11,403 nucleotides of DNA, taken from Clostridiales bacterium UBA3277. GTDB taxonomy: Bacteria > Bacillota > Clostridia > Oscillospirales > Oscillospiraceae. The stretch spans positions 1-11,403 of the forward strand of contig DETX01000006.1 in NCBI GenBank assembly GCA_002362145.1, given 5' to 3'. A program made the position numbers and the translations under genes. The notes under the pieces are model-generated. The model had not been told where the DNA came from, made no database searches, and worked only from the letters and a program-made list of their open reading frames with translations. This document shows, in pieces, positions 1 through 6,141 of the stretch (its first letter is position 1; the number at the start of each line of letters is the position of its first letter).

Positions 1-26
1 CTTTTAATTAGATTTTAGTATAAGGC

Positions 27-755
27 TCATTCGACTGACCAGGCATACTCCACGTCATTGAGCTCCAATTTGATATCCTCCGAGGAGAGACTCTTGGAAA
101 TGGTGTAGCCGGTATCATTCCAAAGACCTTCATCAATCCAAAAATCGTAGCAGTATTGTTCGCCAAGATAGATTCGATGCAGATACTGCGTCCGGATGCC
201 GTTCTCCGTATTCGTTTCCACAAACACCGTCGTATAAACTTCCTTCCAGGGCTTCCCGCCGCCGTTCAGATGGGCCCTCGCCGGATAAACATCCGGCATG
301 ACCTGTTTTGCCAAATAGTCCGCCAGGGCCGTATGACCTTCCCGACTCTCGGCAGCCTGGTCCAGCAGATCCCCGGGAAGATCCACCAGCAAAATACCCC
401 CCGCCTGGACGCCATCCATGACGAAATCAATCTGGCTGTCCGATGCCTGACGGCGTGTACAGCCCTCCGGCAGGTCCATGGTCATGCTGTCCCAAATTTT
501 GGGGTCGGCTTCTATGCTGGGGTCCGCCGTGATGTAGACCCCCGCCCAGGGATTCGGCCCATAGTCAGGGGCCGGGGCAGTTTCCGGCTGCGGAGGCCGG
601 GGGTCCTGGGGCTGGGCGGTGGTTTCCGGCGTGGAAACCGGCTGCTGCGTAGGCTCGGGGGCGGGGAAGGCCCCGCTCTGGGCCTTCCCGCACCCGGCGA
701 GAATCGTTAAGCTGATGAGAAACCCGAAGAGAAGAAACCGCCTGCTTTTTCGCAT
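27..755 (-). CDS. Small lipoprotein of unknown function, last gene of the cluster
   Basis: Predicted 242-residue exported lipoprotein of unknown function. The N-terminus has basic residues, a hydrophobic stretch (about 7-19) and a lipobox ending L-A-G-C with Cys22, so it should be lipidated on the outer face of the membrane. Residues about 27-66 form a Pro/Gln/Thr-rich linker, typical of surface proteins. The rest is a compact globular region rich in acidic and aromatic residues, and I recognise no family in it. A GTG at 782 in the same frame would add nine residues. I prefer the ATG at 755 because AAAGGAG (764-770) sits at proper spacing and the signal peptide then starts with Met-Arg-Lys. 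It begins 23 bp after the solute-binding lipoprotein gene and probably shares its transcript, which suggests an accessory surface partner. The reading frame is very secure, the function is not. Confidence 0.88.
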   Translation of the reverse strand: MRKSRRFLLFGFLISLTILAGCGKAQSGAFPAPEPTQQPVSTPETTAQPQDPRPPQPETAPAPDYGPNPWAGVYITADPSIEADPKIWDSMTMDLPEGCTRRQASDSQIDFVMDGVQAGGILLVDLPGDLLDQAAESREGHTALADYLAKQVMPDVYPARAHLNGGGKPWKEVYTTVFVETNTENGIRTQYLHRIYLGEQYCYDFWIDEGLWNDTGYTISKSLSSEDIKLELNDVEYAWSVE

Positions 756-763
756 CTCACCCA

Positions 764-770
764 CTCCTTT
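764..770 (-). promoter_or_regulatory. Ribosome binding site that decides the start of the small lipoprotein
   Basis: Reads AAAGGAG on the minus strand, 8 nt before the ATG at 755. The alternative GTG at 782 lies upstream of this site and would overlap the stop of the previous gene. The site therefore supports the shorter protein. Confidence 0.75.
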
Positions 771-778
771 CGGGGACA

Positions 779-3070
779 TCACTCGTTGAGGTAGAGGTTT
801 AAGTCCCGGACGGCCGCTGCTGCGGCCTCCTGGGCCGTGATCCGGCCGTTCAGGCAGTCGTCCAGCTGGGCCATGACCTTCTCCCGGATGGTCCGGTCGG
901 TGAGGGCCGGGGTGGTCAGAGCATCGGTCCAGCTCTTCAGCTGCTGGCGGCTGGCGGCGTCGGGGTAGTGATGGTGGATCGTGATCGCCTCATCACTATC
1001 GCTGCTGGAAAAGACGGATACGGTGTCCGTGGCCTTGTCCTCGGCGATGACCTGGTCAAAGGCGGCCTGGTTCACCGGGAACCCGTTCAGGGAACCCAGC
1101 TGGGTCTCCTGGCTCAGAAGATAGGTCACGAAGGCTCCCGCCGCCGCCTGTTGGCCGCTGGTGGAGAGAATGCCCATGATCCGCCTGGGCAGGAACACAT
1201 TGGGGGCCTGGACGTTCAGAAGGGTCATGCTGTAGCTGCCATCCAGCAGCTCCTCGCCGCCCAGGGCAGTGGTCCAGCTGTCCATGCCGTCGGTGGTGCC
1301 CAGGCTGACGCAGGCGGCGTTCGCAATGATGTAGAAGGGGCCGCCGTTGAATGTGAAGTCGCCGGGGGTGTAGTCCGCCATATACTGGGCGATGAGGTCG
1401 TCGCCCAGCTCCTCCCGCAATCCTGCGTCCAGAGCGTAGATCTCCTGCAGGCCGCTGTAGAATTCCGCCAGGGCCTCCTCGCTCAGGGAGCCGTCGGAAT
1501 TGACCCAGGCGGCGGAGCAGCTGTCGTAGATCTCGTCCGCCGTGAGCAGGGGCATGAAGCCGTTGACGGCGGAGCGGGCTTTCGGGTTCTCCTGCCGGGC
1601 CTGGGTGATGGCCGCCACCAGGGAGGCCATGTCGTGGATGCCGGAGACCAGATGCTCAGGACCGTAAATGGTGGGCAGGGAGAAGATGGTGGGCACGGCC
1701 ATGACCTGGCCGCCGGTGGCGTAGCACCTTGCCACCTGGTCCAGCAGGGGCCCCGCCTGGTCAAGATAGGCGCTCAGGTCCGCCAGCAGCCCCTTTTCCA
1801 GGTAGGTGTCCAGGTTGAGGCCGTCCAGGCAGATCAGATCCGGGCCGGACCCGGCCAGAATCTGGGTGTTCAGGGTGCGGATGGCGTCCTCCCGGGTGAC
1901 GCCGTCGGTTTCGGTGATGCCCACCTCAATGTCGATGGAGATATCCGGGTTCGCCTTTTGATAGAGGGAGACCATCTGCCGCAGGCGCTCGTCCTCATAG
2001 AGGGTGTACAGCCGCAGGTTGCAGCCGGGCACCGTGGGGGTATTCTCGTCGTAGGTATAGCGGTAGAGGGCGCAGCCGTCCCAGCCGCCGCAGAGGACGT
2101 AGAACACCCCGTCCTCGGTGCCGGTCATGGCCTTGGGGAATACGGAGGGGTCCCCCAGGGAGGTTCTGGCCCCGCTGACCAGCTCCTCCACGACGCTGCC
2201 CCCGGGAGCGAAGCTGTACAATCCCTCGTGGGTGGTGAAGAACAGATAGCCATCCTCATTCTGCCAGAGGGTGACCTTGCTGTCTGCATAACCGTCATAG
2301 GCGACCAGAGCGCTCAGTATCTGATCCGCCGCCACGCCGGTATAGGCCTCCATGGTTTCGCCCCGGACCACACCAATGGCGTCCGAACGCATAATGTAGG
2401 TGTCCTCCCCGGCGCAGGCCATGGCATGGCTGAAGATGCCCAGCTCGTTCCGGTTTTCCCCCAGCTCACCGGTCTGCAGATCCACCTGCCGCAGATCGTC
2501 AAAGCGGAACAGGGCCATCAGGCGGCCGTCGGAGGTAAAGTCACAGTCGGTCACCAGGTAGCTCTCCTTGTTGGCGTCGGGATAGGTCACGGGGATCTCC
2601 CGCCAGGTGCCGTCGGGGTCCATCACCCAGAAGGTGAAGGTGTATTCCTTGGCGCCCTCGTCTCCGGAGGAAAGGCCATGGGAGCAGAAAACGGAGCCGT
2701 CAGGGGAGAGGGCCAGTTCCTCCACATAGCCGGCGCTCCAGAGCTGCTGGGGCAGGACGCTTGTCTCCCAGCTCTCGCCGCCGTCGCCGGAGGTGTAGAG
2801 CAGAATCCGGCCGTCCTCATGCTGCACCGCCACCCGGAGCTCTCCGGTGGTCAGGCTCACCAGGTCCAGGGGCGTCTCAAAGTCCGGCAGGGTCACGGTC
2901 TGCTCCACATACCGCCCCATGGCGGTGGAGAGGCTGTCCGCCCCCTGGGGGTTCGTCCCGGAGGCCCCGGGCTCCACCACTGGTCCCGGCTCCTTGGAGC
3001 AGCCGGCCAGGCACCCCAGCAGGCAGGCAAGGGATAGCGCCAGGGCGCAGATTCGTTTGGTTATGTACAT
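779..3070 (-). CDS. Two-domain lipoprotein: propeller-like N-terminus plus family 1 extracellular solute-binding domain
   Basis: Predicted 763-residue surface lipoprotein. The signal peptide ends in an L-A-G-C lipobox with Cys24. Residues about 55-340 look like a beta-propeller: short repeating strands with D-G-x turns, and one sialidase-type Asp box (SGDGGESW, 94-101). Residues about 350-763 resemble family 1 ABC solute-binding proteins: an opening beta-strand followed by a region like ERLRQMVSLYQKANPDI, then a G-S-G-P-D-L segment near 407-412, and a helical C-terminal end. Ordinary family members are about 400-450 residues, so this one carries roughly 300 extra. It probably binds a sugar or other solute for the two importer permeases upstream. 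The propeller could add ligand or surface contact; that is inference. An in-frame ATG at 3181 would add 37 residues without a signal peptide and lies in the predicted promoter, so the ATG at 3070 with GAAGGA is chosen. Confidence 0.9.
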   Translation of the reverse strand: MYITKRICALALSLACLLGCLAGCSKEPGPVVEPGASGTNPQGADSLSTAMGRYVEQTVTLPDFETPLDLVSLTTGELRVAVQHEDGRILLYTSGDGGESWETSVLPQQLWSAGYVEELALSPDGSVFCSHGLSSGDEGAKEYTFTFWVMDPDGTWREIPVTYPDANKESYLVTDCDFTSDGRLMALFRFDDLRQVDLQTGELGENRNELGIFSHAMACAGEDTYIMRSDAIGVVRGETMEAYTGVAADQILSALVAYDGYADSKVTLWQNEDGYLFFTTHEGLYSFAPGGSVVEELVSGARTSLGDPSVFPKAMTGTEDGVFYVLCGGWDGCALYRYTYDENTPTVPGCNLRLYTLYEDERLRQMVSLYQKANPDISIDIEVGITETDGVTREDAIRTLNTQILAGSGPDLICLDGLNLDTYLEKGLLADLSAYLDQAGPLLDQVARCYATGGQVMAVPTIFSLPTIYGPEHLVSGIHDMASLVAAITQARQENPKARSAVNGFMPLLTADEIYDSCSAAWVNSDGSLSEEALAEFYSGLQEIYALDAGLREELGDDLIAQYMADYTPGDFTFNGGPFYIIANAACVSLGTTDGMDSWTTALGGEELLDGSYSMTLLNVQAPNVFLPRRIMGILSTSGQQAAAGAFVTYLLSQETQLGSLNGFPVNQAAFDQVIAEDKATDTVSVFSSSDSDEAITIHHHYPDAASRQQLKSWTDALTTPALTDRTIREKVMAQLDDCLNGRITAQEAAAAAVRDLNLYLNE

Positions 3071-3076
3071 ATGGAT

Positions 3077-3082
3077 TCCTTC
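3077..3082 (-). promoter_or_regulatory. Ribosome binding site of the solute-binding lipoprotein gene
   Basis: Reads GAAGGA on the minus strand, 6 nt before the ATG at 3070. It fixes the start directly before a clear lipoprotein signal peptide and rules against the upstream in-frame ATG at 3181. Confidence 0.75.
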
Positions 3083-3108
3083 TTTCTTATGGAAAATGCC
3101 ATCGGGGA

Positions 3109-3149
3109 ACCAGGGGCAGCGCGTCCGGCAGGCGGAAAAAGCCCCTGGT
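3109..3149 (-). repeat. Perfect 9-bp inverted repeat in the leader of the solute-binding lipoprotein gene
   Basis: ACCAGGGGC and its exact reverse complement GCCCCTGGT (3109-3117 and 3141-3149) are separated by 23 nt. It lies between the predicted -10 element (3167-3172) and the ribosome binding site (3077-3082), so it would be in the 5' untranslated RNA. It could form an mRNA hairpin that stabilises or controls the message, or be a DNA operator. No T-run follows the second arm on the minus strand, so it does not look like a simple terminator. Confidence 0.5.
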
Positions 3150-3166
3150 CCATGGATGGTATTCCT

Positions 3167-3199
3167 AAGATAGCATGTCAATCTCTAACCGATATCTAA
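3167..3199 (-). promoter_or_regulatory. Predicted promoter with 11-bp-period direct repeat, before the solute-binding lipoprotein gene
   Basis: On the minus strand, TTAGATA (3193-3199) is followed by TTAGAGA (3182-3188) with an exact 11-bp period. After 9 nt comes TATCTT (3167-3172), preceded by TGC, which makes an extended -10 element. The layout matches the predicted promoter of the first permease gene base for base in spacing. OmpR-family regulators commonly bind such repeats at the -35 position, and one is encoded in this cluster. The transcription start would be near 3160, giving a leader of about 90 nt. A TTGACA (3176-3181) also lies here but has no -10 partner at suitable spacing. Confidence 0.55.
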
Positions 3200-3209
3200 A
3201 ACAGGCAGT

Positions 3210-4487
3210 TTACAGGGGAATTTCCAAAAGAAATTTCGCGCCGCCCTCCGGGGCGTCCTCCACCCAGAGCCTTCCCCGGAGCAACGCCGTAATCTCCGAC
3301 GCCACGCACAGCCCGAGACCAAAGTGGCTCCGGTCCGTCCGGGAGGACTGCCCCCGGTGAAAACGCTCAAAAATCCGCTTTTTCTCCCCCTCCGGCACTC
3401 CCGGCCCGGTGTCCGACACCGTAAAGCGGGCCATGCCCCGGCTGACCGTGAGCCTCAGCTGGATGTCTCCGGGGGCGGGGGTGTAGCTGATGGCGTTGTC
3501 CATTAAAATGGAGAGAATCTGCGCCACCCGCTCCCTGTCAAAGCACCCCTGGGGGCACCCCGCCTCATTAAGGTCCAGATGCAGGTTCAGGCCCTTCTCC
3601 CGGGCCTGAGGCAGATAGGTTTCGTACACCCCCAGCAGGAGCATATCCGGCTCCGCCTGTTCGGGGCGCAGCTCCCAGCTCTGGCTGTCGGCGCTGGCCA
3701 GGGTCAGCAGATCCCCGATGAGCCGGGTCATGCGCCGGCCCTCCCGGCGGACGATGTCCGAAAACTGGGTCCGCTCCCCCGGCTCCGCCTGCTCCATGGC
3801 CGAGACGGCGGAGAGAATGGCGGCCAGAGGGGTGCGCAGCTCGTGGGAGGCGGCGGCGGTGAACTGGGCCTGCCGCCGCTGATTTTCCTGGATGGGCCGG
3901 AGCATCTTCCCGGTGAAGCACCAGGAGAAAACCGCCAGCAGCCCCAGGGCCACGATTTCCCCCAGGGCCACAATCAGCCGCTGCCGCCGGATGGCCCCCT
4001 CCATCTGGCCCAGGGGGCGCAGGAGGATCAGCTCCACCGCGGCCCCGTCCTTGTGCACCAGCGAAAGGCCCGCGTAGTATTCTTCGCCCCCGCGTCCCCT
4101 CATGGAAAAGGCGCAGCTGCCGCTCTGGCCCGCTTCCGCGCTGAGGTGGTATTCCTCCCGGGCCCGCTGGCGCACCTGCTTTAATTCCGGCTCCAATTCC
4201 CGGTGCCGCCAGGACAGGCCCATGGAAAACAGGGGATTTCCGCCGTCCTGGATGGCGATCAGGCACCCGCTTCCGCTCTCCATCTGCCGCAGCCAGGTGA
4301 TGCTGAGCCGGTCCTGGCTTTGCAGATACGCCGAAGCCGTGTTCACGCTGCCGGAAAAGCTCTGAAAGGCCTGTTCCCGGGTGTCCCGCTCCGAGACGAA
4401 GAGGCACAGCAGCGTCATGCCGAGCAGAATCGCCCCGGTGATGGCCGTGTTGAAGGCCGTCAGCTTCCACCGCAGCCGCCGGATCAT
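3210..4487 (-). CDS. Membrane sensor histidine kinase
   Basis: A 425-residue sensor kinase that should autophosphorylate and pass the phosphate to the response regulator encoded just upstream. Membrane segments lie at about 10-31 and 171-191, enclosing an extracellular region of about 140 residues with no family I recognise. The H-box is ASHELRTPL with the acceptor His215. The N-box has Asn331 in D-N-A-I-S-Y, the G1 box is DTGPG (359-363), the F-box is near 372-377 and the G2 box is FGLGL (389-393), so all catalytic motifs appear intact. Only about 20 residues separate the second membrane segment from the H-box, so no full HAMP domain fits. Its ATG overlaps the regulator's stop codon by four bases (ATGA), which implies translational coupling. 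The signal is unknown; the transporter neighbours suggest a solute or an envelope state. Confidence 0.95.
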   Translation of the reverse strand: MIRRLRWKLTAFNTAITGAILLGMTLLCLFVSERDTREQAFQSFSGSVNTASAYLQSQDRLSITWLRQMESGSGCLIAIQDGGNPLFSMGLSWRHRELEPELKQVRQRAREEYHLSAEAGQSGSCAFSMRGRGGEEYYAGLSLVHKDGAAVELILLRPLGQMEGAIRRQRLIVALGEIVALGLLAVFSWCFTGKMLRPIQENQRRQAQFTAAASHELRTPLAAILSAVSAMEQAEPGERTQFSDIVRREGRRMTRLIGDLLTLASADSQSWELRPEQAEPDMLLLGVYETYLPQAREKGLNLHLDLNEAGCPQGCFDRERVAQILSILMDNAISYTPAPGDIQLRLTVSRGMARFTVSDTGPGVPEGEKKRIFERFHRGQSSRTDRSHFGLGLCVASEITALLRGRLWVEDAPEGGAKFLLEIPL

Positions 4488-5161
4488 GGTGTGTCCTCCA
4501 TGCGGTAGCCCACGCCCCGGATGGTGGAAAGATTCAGCCGGCTGCCCACCTTGCGCAGGCTCCGCCGGAGAAAATAGGCGTAGTTGTCAAGATTTCCGTC
4601 CTCCACCTCGGTCTCCAGACCCCAGACCCGCAGCAAAATGGCCTCCCGGGGCAGGGTCTGGCCGGGATTGCGGAGAAAAACCTCCAGAAAATCCCCCAGG
4701 CGCTTGGAAAGCACCGTCTTTTTCTCCCCCCGGCACAATGTCAGGGTCCTGGGCTCGTAGGTGATGTCCCCATAGCTCAGGCTTTCGCCGCTCCATATGG
4801 ACACCGGCCGCCGCATCACGCAGCGAATCCGGGCCAGCAGCTCGGAAAAAGCAAAGGGCTTTACGATGTAGTCGTCGGCCCCGGTGTTCAGTCCCAGGGT
4901 CCGGTCCTCCACCTGGCCCAGGGCCGTCAGAAAGATCACTGGGGTCCCGATGCCCTCCCGGCGCATGGTTTGCAGCACCTCCATGCCGTCCAGGCCCGGA
5001 AGCATCCGGTCCAGCAAAATGAGATCGTGGATTTTCTGCCGGATGAACATCAGGCCCACCTCGCCATCCTGGCACACGTCCACGGCATAGCCCTCCTTCC
5101 GAAGCTGGAAGGAGATGGTGTGGCACAGGCTCTCGTCGTCCTCAATCAAAAGGATTCCCAT
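4484..5161 (-). CDS. OmpR/PhoB-family response regulator
   Basis: A 225-residue DNA-binding response regulator, partner of the downstream kinase. The receiver domain (about 1-115) has the acidic pocket E7-D8-D9, the phosphoacceptor Asp51 in LLDRMLPG, Thr79 and Lys101, all as expected for an active receiver. A winged-helix domain follows at about 125-222, ending in the family's characteristic S-T-I-R-G-V-G-Y-R stretch. Members usually dimerise on tandem direct repeats near the -35 region; two such candidate sites are present at 9605-9622 and 3182-3199. The start is supported by AAGGAGG 7 nt upstream. The coding region overlaps the end of the MacB-like permease gene by 20 bp, so the regulator is embedded in the transporter operon rather than next to it, which points to autoregulation. 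Confidence 0.96.
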   Translation of the reverse strand: MGILLIEDDESLCHTISFQLRKEGYAVDVCQDGEVGLMFIRQKIHDLILLDRMLPGLDGMEVLQTMRREGIGTPVIFLTALGQVEDRTLGLNTGADDYIVKPFAFSELLARIRCVMRRPVSIWSGESLSYGDITYEPRTLTLCRGEKKTVLSKRLGDFLEVFLRNPGQTLPREAILLRVWGLETEVEDGNLDNYAYFLRRSLRKVGSRLNLSTIRGVGYRMEDTP

Positions 5162-6140
5162 TGCGTTCCCTCCTTACCGCCCACAGGGCCAGCAGCGCCG
5201 CCGCTGTGGAGCATACCATTGATTTTATCATATCCAGTCGAATTTGCAACTGGCTGCCGGATGGCGGCGTCAGCAAAACCTCGAGAACGGCCTCCTTCTG
5301 CCCGGCCCACCAGTTCCCCCAGTGGGAGAAATCCGACCACCGGGATGGGAGCAGATCCGGCGGAAGAAGCAGCTGCCGCCCCAGAAAACAGACCGTTGCG
5401 GCGGTGAGCCCCAGGGCCAAAAGCACCCGCCCGAAAAGTCTCCGCTGCTCCCAGAGCCGGGACAGGGACAGTGCCCGCCAGCCCCGGCCCAGCCATCCCC
5501 CTGCCCGCAGCAGCACAATGGCCGGAAAGAGGAGCAGCAGATTCCGCATTAGCGTCCACAGGAAAAATTCGTCCAGAACTCTGCCATTCAGCCCCCAGCG
5601 GACGAGAAACTCCTGGCATTTTCCCTCCCCCGCGGCCGCCGGGAGGGCCAGGACGCAGTGGTTGAGAATTTCCCCGTCCTTTTCCTCCGCCAGGGCGATG
5701 AGGGTGGGCCGGGCGGCGGAAATCACCCCCAGCACTGGCAGTTCCCGGTCCCCCAGCCGCAGCCGCTGCTCCTGGCAGACTTCCGTCCCGAAGAGGGCCT
5801 GGGCAGTGGCCCGGTCGATGAGACAGCCCTCCCGCCAGCACAGTGCCCCGGCGTTCAGCAGCTCCGGATTTCCCGCTGCCAGCTCCACCTCCACCTGGGC
5901 GTAGCGGCCGGTTTCCTGGCAGGATACGGTCTTTTTCCCAGCGCTTCCCCAGAGGCAGAAGCCCACCGGCGCCTCCACCTCCGCCTCTCCGGCGAAGATC
6001 CGCTCCCCCGCCGCGGCGTCCACGCCCCGGGCCAGGAGAACCTCCATCCGTTCCGGTACCCCGGCGGCCCGGAAACAGGCGCCCAGCGAGACGAGATACA
6101 GGGCCGCCGCCAGAATCAGTAACCATGCTCGCTTGCCCAT
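5142..6140 (-). CDS. MacB/FtsX-like membrane protein (ABC permease-like), no cognate ATPase nearby
   Basis: A 332-residue membrane protein. It has an N-terminal membrane segment (about 6-23), a large extracellular domain (about 24-190) and three further membrane segments (about 192-213, 236-256 and 304-323), with a loop of about 45 residues between the last two. This one-plus-three topology is that of MacB/FtsX-type permeases. Residues 107-140 contain a run resembling the MacB periplasmic core domain: LIDRATAQALFGTE, then LRLGDRELPVLGVI. MacB proteins act with a membrane fusion protein and an ATPase; a HlyD-type adaptor gene ends 1 bp upstream, but no ATPase is present. The membrane part is divergent, so it may be a structural or sensing subunit rather than an active exporter. 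Translation is probably coupled to the adaptor gene, as only a weak ribosome binding site is visible. The family assignment is moderately sure. Confidence 0.85.
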   Translation of the reverse strand: MGKRAWLLILAAALYLVSLGACFRAAGVPERMEVLLARGVDAAAGERIFAGEAEVEAPVGFCLWGSAGKKTVSCQETGRYAQVEVELAAGNPELLNAGALCWREGCLIDRATAQALFGTEVCQEQRLRLGDRELPVLGVISAARPTLIALAEEKDGEILNHCVLALPAAAGEGKCQEFLVRWGLNGRVLDEFFLWTLMRNLLLLFPAIVLLRAGGWLGRGWRALSLSRLWEQRRLFGRVLLALGLTAATVCFLGRQLLLPPDLLPSRWSDFSHWGNWWAGQKEAVLEVLLTPPSGSQLQIRLDMIKSMVCSTAAALLALWAVRRERNGNPFD

Positions 6141-6141
6141 G

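Noticed and set aside
1..26. Possible terminator or promoter after the last lipoprotein gene
   Set aside because: The 26 AT-rich bases before the window edge contain no stem and too little sequence to judge; the operon's end lies outside or is unresolved.
968..3037. A 689-codon open frame on the plus strand
   Set aside because: It lies fully antisense to the solute-binding lipoprotein gene. The product is Gly/Val/His/Gln-rich, with no recognisable domain, as expected for a shadow frame in GC-rich DNA; the minus-strand gene has a signal peptide, family motifs and a ribosome binding site.
3176..3181. A perfect TTGACA as the -35 box for the solute-binding lipoprotein promoter
   Set aside because: No acceptable -10 hexamer lies 16-18 bp downstream. 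It falls inside the 9-nt space between the direct repeat and the extended -10 TGC-TATCTT, which better matches the sister promoter.
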